A stretch of 47,404 bases of DNA from contig NZ_SEWE01000036.1 in assembly GCF_004167665.1 (NCBI RefSeq), forward strand, positions 1-47,404, written 5' to 3'. The position numbers and the translations under genes were made by a program. Below are positions 9,001 through 15,609 of the stretch, piece after piece. A model generated the notes under the pieces. The model made no database searches. It was not told the origin of the DNA and saw nothing but the letters and a program-made list of their open reading frames with translations. Every line of letters starts with the position of its first letter. Position 1 is the first letter of the stretch. The DNA comes from Hymenobacter persicinus. GTDB taxonomy: Bacteria > Bacteroidota > Bacteroidia > Cytophagales > Hymenobacteraceae.

Positions 9001-9823
9001 CTTCGGCCTGGGCAACAACACGACCAAGGACGAGAACCTCTACGACAACCTCTACTACAAGGCCCGCTACAAGGGCTACACGCTCAACGCCTTCACCGAG
9101 CGGACGTTTTTCCAGCGCAGCCTGTTCCGCTTCGGCCCTACCTACGAGCAGTACACCAGCAACTTCAGCAGCCAGAGCCTGCTGGGCCAGCTTCAAACCA
9201 ACCCCAATCCGGACGTGGTGCGACCCAACACCAACTTCCAGCGCCTGATTGGGTTGAATGCGTTATTTGACCTCGACCTGCGCGACCGGAAAAGCTTTGC
9301 CCGCCGCGGGGTGCGCCTGCTGGCCCAGCACGACTCCTACCACCAGCTCAACCGCTCAAAGGGCAACTTTGGCCTCACCCAGGGCTTTGCCGAGTACTAC
9401 GGCACGGCCCGCCTCGGCATTCCCGTAACGCTGGTGGTTAAAGGTGGCGGGGCCAAAAACTACGGCAACGACGACGAAATTCCGTTCTACAAGTTTGCCA
9501 CCCTGGGCTTGCGCGAAAACCTGCGCGGCTACTACCGCAACCGCTTCAGCGGCGACGCCAGCCTCTACCTGAACACGGAAGTGCGGCTGGCCCTGGGCCG
9601 GGTGCAGACGTCATTCCTGCCCTTCTCCTACGGCGTGTTCGGCTTCTACGACCGGGGCCGGGTCTACTTCAAAGACTCCTCCCCCGGCGGCTGGCACGAC
9701 AGCTACGGCGCGGGCTTCTTTATTGCCCCCGTCTCCGACCAGCTGGCCTTATCGGTGTCCTACCAGAAGTCGCCGGAAAACGGGCTGATTCAGTTCGGCC
9801 TAGGCTTCCGCATCGACCAGTAG
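6086..9823 (+). CDS. Outer-membrane protein: degenerate metallophosphoesterase fused to Omp85-type barrel
   Basis: 1245 residues. A signal peptide ends at SPLHAQ (about residue 23). Residues ~30-310 follow the Bacteroidota metallophosphoesterase pattern (GCPGPEIVDV, INSPWWTH, TNGVYGG), but the metal-binding motifs are changed: GDAG is GNTAG (N37), GDN is GDI (D69-I70), GNHDW is GDKDW (108-112), HHP is HQP (211-213), and GHDHS is AHDYS (287-290). The middle ~400-800 is a soluble region, with tracts such as EDNWKWAGYKQGKKTIYRPI. From ~900 to the end, alternating aromatic strands finishing LIQFGLGFRIDQ resemble a BamA/TamA-type surface-antigen barrel. Inference: a surface or periplasmic domain on a barrel that has probably lost phosphatase chemistry. 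A terminator follows, so it is a single-gene unit. Confidence 0.85.
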   Translation: MRKPYRLLLAALLATAASPLHAQLAAPPAHSVYLLGNTAGKDLPETHLRALRQQLEQQAGTFTVVHLGDIAANSGLKKEPDAATTARIDQLIGLVQGLPNGHIYFLPGDKDWDNSGPDGFKRVKRLEEYIEQKLPKQNAFIPTGGCPGPEIVDVAPNVRLVAINSPWWTHPYDRPEAPDTECKTMTKEEFREQLSDVLDETKGKNVLLVGHQPVLTNGVYGGRMPLSRQLFPFENGVPLPVFGTLYSAYRQNVGLPRDLANPAYQDLRKELLGTLKENPGVVYAAAHDYSLQLTRFEDNFHLVAGSFAEKEHVGANGQSMFNKAEEGYSRLDYYADGTVKAFFFAFDKAGTAVQEAYSSTLFQSACTEPRLPNVPVNYFIPECPTAPKGVAAAKPDVPFQPTVTLAAGPQYKAGPGKRFFLGPLYRTSWTQPVEAPTLNLATEKGGLRIFGKGGGRQTTSVKIIAADSSEYVFRSVDKDVTKILPPELRNSVAADVLRDITPTAHPYSALVTGSLLDQTDILHARPRLFVLPDNNTLGPYREKYAGLFGTLEDRPGDPKPNLPGFGGADEVRRSFSFFRQLYKDHDNQIDAVALGKARAFDMLVADFGKHEDNWKWAGYKQGKKTIYRPIPRDRDQSFTLWNGLLTYIANREWAVPSIEDFQSEFHDLESLNWPARHLDRFLLQSLTREQWQQIGAYMQQKMTPAAIDQATATLPKEIQPISGNDLNRKLQARIQELPKALDDYYLMLAKRVDVVGSNKAEVFQVDRQPDGNVRVRMFDKAKDGNEPNGEPLFDRTFQYKETDEVALYGLDGKDVFTVTGSAPRSVLVRIIGGDGKDKITDESSVRGLRTKTKVYDLTDGVELQPSQETDNHTSDKLAVNRYDREAFEYDGYNPRATLIYNQSDGFGVGAGFDIVRQGFRKPDYKNLYGFDVRGSSNGNFQVSLNMRHRHAIGQWDIGARTEYGNFFPFYNFFGLGNNTTKDENLYDNLYYKARYKGYTLNAFTERTFFQRSLFRFGPTYEQYTSNFSSQSLLGQLQTNPNPDVVRPNTNFQRLIGLNALFDLDLRDRKSFARRGVRLLAQHDSYHQLNRSKGNFGLTQGFAEYYGTARLGIPVTLVVKGGGAKNYGNDDEIPFYKFATLGLRENLRGYYRNRFSGDASLYLNTEVRLALGRVQTSFLPFSYGVFGFYDRGRVYFKDSSPGGWHDSYGAGFFIAPVSDQLALSVSYQKSPENGLIQFGLGFRIDQ

Positions 9824-9845
9824 CGTTCCTTCTTTGCTGCTCCTA

Positions 9846-9876
9846 AAAGCCCTGGCCTCATCCGTCAGGGCTTTTT
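9846..9876 (+). terminator. Terminator after the barrel protein
   Basis: Stem AAAGCCCTG / CAGGGCTTT (9846-9854 with 9866-9874), T tract to 9876. Confidence 0.85.
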
Positions 9877-10099
9877 CGTAGCCCTGGGCACCTTGCCAGC
9901 CCTGGGGCGGGGCCTTTTAGCCTTCTTGCTCCGGCCAATTATGTAAACCAAAACTTGCTTGGTTATCTTGAGCAATTATTGCTGTAATGGGGAGGCTATT
10001 TGTTCCCTCTTTCCCTCAGCCCGACAGCCCCATTCTTCGGCTCCCAGATTTTTTGGTGGCGGCCGTGCCGCTGGATTATTCCTTTCCCTCTCCGGCCTG

Positions 10100-10756
10100 A
10101 TGCCCAGTACCCTCGTGCAATGGATTATGCTATGTGCCCCCGTGCCGCTGGCCACCGCCGGCTTGGTGGGGGCAGTGCGGTGGCGCCATTTGGGGCCGTC
10201 CATGCGCTGGCTGACCGGGCTGGTTTGGTTTGGGCTGCTGATGGAGTTGGTTTCGCGCTGGATGATGCTGCAGAAAATGCCAAACCTGATTTTGTCCCCA
10301 CTCGACACGCTGGCTGAATTCGTGGGGCTCACCTGGATTTATGGACGAGAGTTGCGGCCCTGGCCCATCACGCGCTATGTGCCCGCGGCCATTGGCCTGT
10401 TCGCAGTGCTTACCGGCATCAGCATCTTCACCCAACTGCATTCGGTACAGTTTAGCCCGGTCCAGCACTCCATCGAAAGCATCACGCTGCTGGTCCTGGC
10501 CCTGCTCTACCTCTACAAGCTCAGCCACGGCACGGCGGTCCGGCAGCTGGAGCGGGAGCCCATGTTCTGGGTTTCCGCGGGCGTGCTGCTCTACTTCGCC
10601 GGCGACGTGCTGATTTTCATTTTCAGCAACTACTTATTGCAACAGTATTCGCGGGCAGTGAACATACAGGTCTGGGCCGTCCACGCGGTGCTGTTTATGA
10701 TTTTGTGTTCCTGCTATACCATCGCCCTGTGGCTCAGTCCCCGCCCTTCGAACTAG
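10100..10756 (+). CDS. Multi-pass membrane protein, possible sensor partner of the adjacent kinase
   Basis: 218 residues from MPSTLVQWIMLCAPVPLATAG. About seven hydrophobic segments span nearly the whole protein, including GLVWFGLLMELVSRW, AAIGLFAVLTGISIF, SITLLVLALLYLY and VLLYFAGDVLIFIF. No catalytic motif is visible. The frame is open back to 9959, but the upstream part is low quality and the first ATG followed by a membrane helix is at 10100. Its 3' end overlaps the histidine kinase gene, suggesting translational coupling and a shared function, perhaps signal reception. Family not recognised beyond an uncharacterised Bacteroidota membrane protein. Confidence 0.75.
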   Translation: MPSTLVQWIMLCAPVPLATAGLVGAVRWRHLGPSMRWLTGLVWFGLLMELVSRWMMLQKMPNLILSPLDTLAEFVGLTWIYGRELRPWPITRYVPAAIGLFAVLTGISIFTQLHSVQFSPVQHSIESITLLVLALLYLYKLSHGTAVRQLEREPMFWVSAGVLLYFAGDVLIFIFSNYLLQQYSRAVNIQVWAVHAVLFMILCSCYTIALWLSPRPSN

Positions 10757-11550
10757 TTGGACTGCTGTTCGGCGGCATCCTGATCATGCTGGCCCTGGCC
10801 TTGGCCCTGGTGTTTTTCTTCGTGTTCTACCAGAAGAAAGTCATTCGCCAGCAGGATGAGCTCCGGCACGTGCAGGCCGCCTACCAGAAGGCCTTGCTTA
10901 CGGCCACCATTCAGGCCGAGGAAAAAGAGCGCCGCCGCATCGGCTCCGACCTGCACGACGACATGGGCTCCGCCCTCTCGGCGGCCCGGCTGCTGATATC
11001 GCAGCTAGCCACCTCTCCCACGGCTTCCGCTGCCGACCAGGAGCTGGTAACCGCCGCCAAAAGCATTCTGGACGACTCTATCCAGGATATCCGCCACGTT
11101 TCCAAAAACCTCTACCCGGTGGTGCTGGCCCGGTTCGGCCTGGCCGAGGCCCTGCGCAATCTGCCCACCATGTGGGAGCGCAGCCTGCCCGATGGACTCC
11201 TGGTACAAGTTGCCCTGACTGCCTCCCTAACCTACGACCAGCAGCTGGCCCTCTACCGAATCGTGCAGGAGCTTATTACCAATGCTCTGCGGCACGGCAA
11301 GGCCTCCCGGGTGAGCGTCGAGTTGCTTGAGCAGCCCGGCCGGCTCCAGCTGGTCGTGGCCGACAACGGGGTCGGCTTTGATTATGACCGCACCCGGGAG
11401 GGCAACGTATCGGGCCTGGGACTCAAAAGCCTGGAAGCCCGCGTCACGCTGCTCGATGCCACGCTGCTCGTCGACTCGGCCCCCGGGCAGGGCACCCGCA
11501 TCCAGGTTATTACACCCTTGCCCGAAGGTGTCGGCTCCCGGCCGGCCTAG
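10729..11550 (+). CDS. Sensor histidine kinase, LytS/NarL (HisKA_3) type
   Basis: One N-terminal membrane helix (VGLLFGGILIMLALALALVF), a coiled-coil linker, then the HisKA_3 phosphoacceptor motif RRRIGSDLHDDMGSALSAAR and a HATPase_c domain with ELITNALRHGKAS (N box), VVADNGVGFDYD (G1) and GLGLKSLEARV (G2). This is the standard short Bacteroidota two-component kinase, which would phosphorylate a LuxR/NarL-type regulator. Start choice: a GTG at 10729 gives MAQSPPFELVGLLFGG, the usual N-terminus length; a GTG at 10705 is the longer alternative. Either start overlaps the upstream membrane gene (by 28 or 52 bases). No response regulator is adjacent, so the partner is encoded elsewhere. Confidence 0.9.
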   Translation: MAQSPPFELVGLLFGGILIMLALALALVFFFVFYQKKVIRQQDELRHVQAAYQKALLTATIQAEEKERRRIGSDLHDDMGSALSAARLLISQLATSPTASAADQELVTAAKSILDDSIQDIRHVSKNLYPVVLARFGLAEALRNLPTMWERSLPDGLLVQVALTASLTYDQQLALYRIVQELITNALRHGKASRVSVELLEQPGRLQLVVADNGVGFDYDRTREGNVSGLGLKSLEARVTLLDATLLVDSAPGQGTRIQVITPLPEGVGSRPA

Positions 11551-11552
11551 TT

Positions 11553-11579
11553 TTGCGTGGCTTCAATCCCGTATATTTG
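11553..11579 (+). promoter_or_regulatory. Promoter for ppx: TTG-N16-TATATTTG
   Basis: -7 box TATATTTG at 11572-11579, exact consensus, with TTG at 11553-11555. It begins right after the kinase stop and lies inside the longer ppx frame, supporting the ATG at 11613. Confidence 0.6.
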
Positions 11580-11612
11580 GCTTTCCGCTCCCCATCACCT
11601 GACCATCTCCTT

Positions 11613-12602
11613 ATGGATTATCCTCTGCTGAAACTGGCCGCCATCGACATTGGATCCAACGCGGTGCGCTGCCAGATTTCGGCGGTGCTCCACTACGGCG
11701 ACCGGTACCGGCTCAAGCGCGTCGAGTACGTGCGCTACCCGCTGCGCCTGGGCGAAGACGTGTTTGCCACCGGCAACATCTCGGCCAAGAAGGAGCAGAA
11801 ATTCATCAAGTTTCTGCACGCGCTGAAGCTGCTCATGGAAGTTCACGACGTGGCGCACTACCTGATCTGCGCTACCTCGGCCATGCGCACGGCCGCCAAC
11901 GGGGCCGCCGTAGCCGCCCGCATTCAGCAGGAGCTCGGCATGACGGTGCAGGTCATTGACGGGCAGGCCGAGGCCGCCTACATCAACCGCGTCATTGAAC
12001 ACCTGCTCGAAGACAAAAAGCACTACCTGCACATCGACGTGGGCGGGGGCAGCACCGAGTTCAACATCTACCACGACCGGCGCAAAGTGGCCTCGCAGTC
12101 GTTTGAAATCGGCTCGATCCGGCGCATGCAGCAGGAAGAAAGTGGCCAGCAGAGCACCGGTGCCCAAAACGACCTGTGGCAGCGGATGGAGGACTGGGTC
12201 ACTCAGAACGGCCGCAAGTACCACGTCACCCGCGCCATCGGCACGGGCGGCAACATCAACAAGCTCTACCGGCTGGCCCAATCCTCGCTCGACAAGCCCG
12301 TCACGCGCCGCCGCATTGCCACGGTGCTCGGCAACCTGACCAGCATGAGCATGGACGAGCGGGTGAACGTGGCCATGCTTAACCCCGACCGCGCCGACGT
12401 CATTATTCCCGCCGGCCATATCTACCTCTCGGCCATGGAGTGGGCCAACATCAGCCAGATGATTGTGCCCGATATCGGCCTGAAGGATGGCATGCTCCAA
12501 ACCCTGTTTGAAGACCACTTCGAGGAAATCCGCCCCAGCTCCGACCACTCCCGCACCGTTCCCTACGCCGACGTTACCAGCCGCGCCGCAGAAATGGAAT
12601 AG
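11613..12602 (+). CDS. ppx: Ppx/GppA family exopolyphosphatase
   Basis: 329 residues from MDYPLLKLAAIDIGSNAVRC. This is the actin-like Ppx/GppA fold: phosphate-1 loop AAIDIGSNAVRCQIS near the N-terminus, ICATSAMRTAANG, and phosphate-2 loop HIDVGGGSTEFNIY around residues 140-155, with IGTGGNINKLYRL later. The family hydrolyses terminal phosphate from polyphosphate or pppGpp; at about 330 residues this is the short two-domain form lacking the C-terminal HD domain of E. coli Ppx. It converges with ppk1, so polyphosphate synthesis and breakdown are encoded tail to tail. The frame is open to 11553, but a promoter occupies that stretch. Confidence 0.92.
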   Translation: MDYPLLKLAAIDIGSNAVRCQISAVLHYGDRYRLKRVEYVRYPLRLGEDVFATGNISAKKEQKFIKFLHALKLLMEVHDVAHYLICATSAMRTAANGAAVAARIQQELGMTVQVIDGQAEAAYINRVIEHLLEDKKHYLHIDVGGGSTEFNIYHDRRKVASQSFEIGSIRRMQQEESGQQSTGAQNDLWQRMEDWVTQNGRKYHVTRAIGTGGNINKLYRLAQSSLDKPVTRRRIATVLGNLTSMSMDERVNVAMLNPDRADVIIPAGHIYLSAMEWANISQMIVPDIGLKDGMLQTLFEDHFEEIRPSSDHSRTVPYADVTSRAAEME

Positions 12603-12651
12603 GGTCGTTTAGGCCAGTTATTCCGAGTTTGGAAGAACTTGTTTTCCAATG

Positions 12652-12687
12652 CAAAAGCCCTCACCGTTAGTTCGGTGAGGGCTTTTG
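12652..12687. terminator. Bidirectional terminator between ppx and ppk1
   Basis: 15-bp perfect stem, with arms 12652-12666 and 12673-12687 (CAAAAGCCCTCACCG and complement) around a TTAGTT loop. A and T runs on the two sides allow function on both strands. Confidence 0.92.
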
Positions 12688-12747
12688 TATGTACCCATGA
12701 TAGTACGAGGCCCGATGCAGGTTCAGGCGGACAAGTCTAGAGCTACC

Positions 12748-15090
12748 CTACGCGTTGGCAAAGCCTTCTCCGGGGTTCGGCTCACCTTCTACCAGGGCCT
12801 GCACCAGGGCAACGTCCTTGGCCACCTCTTCACTGACGGTATCCTCGGTTTCCTCTTCGTAGGCGGGCTCGGGGCAAGCTTCCAGAGAAGCTTCCTCGGC
12901 CGTTTTGGCGGCTTCGGCAGCCTGCTGGTGCCGGGCCTGCTGGAACAACAGATGCAGCAGACCGGCGGGCGTGGCGGCGGCCATCCGCTCCTCGTCGCGG
13001 CGGTAAAAGTCGCGGTGCACGTTCACCACGGGCTCGTCGGGTCCGGGGTGGCAGCGTACGTAAGCTCCGTCCTCGCGCATCTGGTAGGAGTTCTGGTTGT
13101 CGAGCAGGTTGAGCATTAGAATGCTGATGGCCTCACGCTTGAGCTGGGGGTTCACAATCAGGAACAAAGCTTCAATGCGGCGGTCGAAGGAGCGCACCAT
13201 CACGTCGGCCGAGCCGGCGTACACTTTCGGGTCGCCGGCCTGGTGGAAGTAAAACAGCCGGGCGTGCTCCAGAAAGTCGCCCACGATGCTGCGCACTTCG
13301 ATGTTCTCGCTCAGACCGGGCCGCCCCGGGCGCAGGCAGCAGATGCCGCGCACGATGAAGCGCACCGGCACGCCGGCTTTGGAGGCCTTGTAGAACTCGT
13401 CAATCAGCTCCTTGTCTTCCAAGGAGTTCATCTTCATCACAATGCCGCTGGGCAGGCCCTTCTTGGCGTTGCGCACTTCCTCGCGGATGAGTTGAATCAG
13501 TTGCTGGCGCATGTCCTTGGGCGCCGTAATCAGGTACTCGTAGTCGTCGGGCTGGGAGTGGCCGGTGATGACGTTGAAGAATTCCGACACGTCGTGCCCG
13601 TACACGTCGTTGGTGGTGAGCAGGCTCACGTCGGTGTAGATCTTGCTGGTCTGCTCGTTGTAGTTGCCCGTGCCGATGTGCACGTAGCGCGTCACCTTTT
13701 CCCCCTCCTTGCGGATAATCATCAGCAGCTTGGTGTGGGTCTTGTACTTACTGACGCCGTAAATCACGAAGCAGCCGGCTTTTTCGAGCTTGGCCCCCTC
13801 CCGGATGTTGCGCTCCTCATCGAAGCGGGCCTTGATTTCGAACAGCACCGACACGTGCTTGCCGTTTTCGGCTGCCTTGAGCAGGGCCGCCGTTACGCGG
13901 GAGTCGTCGGCGAGCCGGTAGATGGTTTGCTTGATGCCCAGCACGTGCGGGTCCTCGGCGGCCTGCTCGAGTAGGCGCACCACGGGTTCAATGCTGTTGT
14001 AGGGATGGTGCAGCAGCACGTCGTGGTGCTTCAAAAACTCGAACATGTTCTCCTCCGCCCCGTCGGGGAGGCTCAGCGGGGTCACGGTGGCCGGAGCCTT
14101 GGTCGACTTGCCGCGGAAGTTCGGGTGCTTCAGAATCTGGAGCATGCCCTTCATGTCCATCAGGGAGGTGATGACGAACACGTTGCCGTTGTCGATCTGC
14201 CAGCGCTCCTTGAGCACAGCCATCATCACCGGCGAGGCGTCCTTCTCGACCTCCAGACGTACCACGCGGCCCTTCTTGCGGGTTTTGAGGCCCACCTGAA
14301 TTTCCTTGATAAAGTCCACGTCGATGTCGTCGGACTCTTCCAGGGTGAAGTCGCCATTGCGGGTGATGCGGAACAGGTTGGCCGACACGATTTCCACGTT
14401 GCGGAACAGCTTGGGCAGGTTGGCCCGCACGATTTCCTCGATGGGCACGAAAATCACTTTGTCCTTGCGCGTGAGCTCAAAGAAGCGCGACAGGTTCTGC
14501 GGAATCTGCACGAAAGTGAGCCGCTCCTGCCCCTTGCCTTCCTCCAGCGGCCCCGTGCCCGACTCGTTGCCGATATTCGTGGCCACGCCGAAGATGAGCA
14601 TCTGGTTCATCATCAGTGGAAAGCCGTGGTAGGAGTCATAGACCATCGGCGTGAGCAGCGGAAAAACCGTGTTCTTGAAGTAGCCCTCGGCCTTTTTCAG
14701 CTCCAACTCGGTCAGCTCGTCCATCCGCAGGATGTTGAAGCCGTTTTTCTCGAACTGGGGCTTGAGCTCGTTGAGATAGGTCAGCGACTGGTCGTTGACG
14801 AAGCGGTGGGCGAAGTCGAGCAGCTTGCGCCGGAACGGCAGCTCCCGCAGCCCGGAGTAGTCGACGCGCTCCTTGCCGTAGTCGAGGTAGTTATACAGCG
14901 AGCCGACGCGAATCATGAAGAACTCGTCGAGGTTCGAGGAAGTAATGGCCAGAAACCGCATCCGGTCAAACAAGGTCCGGCCGGCGTCCTTGGCTTGGTC
15001 GAGCACGCGGTAGTTGAACCGCAGCCAGCTCAGGTCGCGGCTGATATACTTGCTCTTGCGGATAAGGTCGGCTGATTTGAAGAGTTTCAT
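12748..15090 (-). CDS. ppk1: Polyphosphate kinase 1
   Basis: 780 residues. Synthesises polyphosphate from ATP reversibly. Visible: N-terminal YISRDLSWLRFNYRVLDQA, the PHP-like LLTPMVYDSYHGFPLM, HHPYNSIEPVVRLLEQAAED, IKQTIYRLADDSRVTAALL, FEIKARFDEERNIREGAKLE, the phospholipase D-like histidine region YKTHTKLLMI, VHIGTGNYNEQTSKIYTDVS, and the second active histidine region EHARLFYF followed by SADVMVRSFDRRIEALF. The family is usually about 690-720 residues; here a C-terminal tail of about 80 residues is added, rich in Ala and Glu (EEETEDTVSEEV). The gene lies downstream of the RidA-like gene with a 44-base gap and may share its transcript. The partner ppx is convergent. Confidence 0.96.
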   Translation of the reverse strand: MKLFKSADLIRKSKYISRDLSWLRFNYRVLDQAKDAGRTLFDRMRFLAITSSNLDEFFMIRVGSLYNYLDYGKERVDYSGLRELPFRRKLLDFAHRFVNDQSLTYLNELKPQFEKNGFNILRMDELTELELKKAEGYFKNTVFPLLTPMVYDSYHGFPLMMNQMLIFGVATNIGNESGTGPLEEGKGQERLTFVQIPQNLSRFFELTRKDKVIFVPIEEIVRANLPKLFRNVEIVSANLFRITRNGDFTLEESDDIDVDFIKEIQVGLKTRKKGRVVRLEVEKDASPVMMAVLKERWQIDNGNVFVITSLMDMKGMLQILKHPNFRGKSTKAPATVTPLSLPDGAEENMFEFLKHHDVLLHHPYNSIEPVVRLLEQAAEDPHVLGIKQTIYRLADDSRVTAALLKAAENGKHVSVLFEIKARFDEERNIREGAKLEKAGCFVIYGVSKYKTHTKLLMIIRKEGEKVTRYVHIGTGNYNEQTSKIYTDVSLLTTNDVYGHDVSEFFNVITGHSQPDDYEYLITAPKDMRQQLIQLIREEVRNAKKGLPSGIVMKMNSLEDKELIDEFYKASKAGVPVRFIVRGICCLRPGRPGLSENIEVRSIVGDFLEHARLFYFHQAGDPKVYAGSADVMVRSFDRRIEALFLIVNPQLKREAISILMLNLLDNQNSYQMREDGAYVRCHPGPDEPVVNVHRDFYRRDEERMAAATPAGLLHLLFQQARHQQAAEAAKTAEEASLEACPEPAYEEETEDTVSEEVAKDVALVQALVEGEPNPGEGFANA

Positions 15091-15134
15091 AGCAAAGTAA
15101 AAGGCCGGGTACGATACGCGGCCGGAGCCCTCAA

Positions 15135-15509
15135 TTACGCGTTTTCAGGCGGGGAAACAATGGCCGTCACCTCGATTTCAACCAGCAGGCTGGCCTCAAT
15201 CAGGGCCGCCACCTGCACCATGGTGGCGGCGGGCCGCACCGCGCCGAACACTTCGGCGTGGGCCCGGCCCACGGCCGGCCATTGGCTGATGTCAGTGACG
15301 TACATACGCGTACGTACCACATCGGGGAAAGTAGCACCGGCCGCGCGCAGGGCGACTTCAATTTTTTCCAGGGCCCGGCGTGTCTGCTCGTAGGCGTCGG
15401 CGCCGGGAGCCGTGGTGCCGGCCACTTCCACCACGTTGCCCACGCGCACGGCCCGGGAATAGCCAACCTGAGTTTCCCACTCGGAATCGGAGGAAATGTT
15501 CTGACGCAT
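15135..15509 (-). CDS. RidA-family protein lacking the deaminase arginine
   Basis: 124 residues, the full family length of a small trimeric YjgF/YER057c/UK114 protein. Recognised by VGNVVEVAGTTAPGADAYEQ, VVRTRMYVTDISQWPAVG and the terminal SLLVEIEVTAIV. Aligning PAATMVQVAAL with the E. coli RidA stretch PARSCVEVARL places A95 at the position of R105, the arginine needed for imine/enamine hydrolysis. It therefore belongs to a non-canonical Rid subfamily, and deaminase activity should not be assumed. It precedes ppk1 on the same strand and follows the gyrB terminator. Confidence 0.9.
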   Translation of the reverse strand: MRQNISSDSEWETQVGYSRAVRVGNVVEVAGTTAPGADAYEQTRRALEKIEVALRAAGATFPDVVRTRMYVTDISQWPAVGRAHAEVFGAVRPAATMVQVAALIEASLLVEIEVTAIVSPPENA

Positions 15510-15568
15510 GGGTGGCGTAGCATGGCGGCCCGGGGGCTGGGGTGAGGAAAGTAGTCGGCAGGCCGCAT

Positions 15569-15597
15569 AAAAAAGCCCGCACGAGGCGGGCTTTTTT
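15569..15597 (-). terminator. Terminator after gyrB
   Basis: Stem GCCCGC / GCGGGC (15575-15580 with 15586-15591) flanked by A6 and T6, so it can work on both strands. It lies 13 bases past the gyrB stop. Confidence 0.88.
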
Positions 15598-15609
15598 ATG
15601 CGTGGTTGG

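Noticed and set aside
6860..9196. 778-codon antisense frame within the barrel protein gene
   Set aside because: Same mirror composition (VEV, VGHV, LAV runs), no motif and no promoter.
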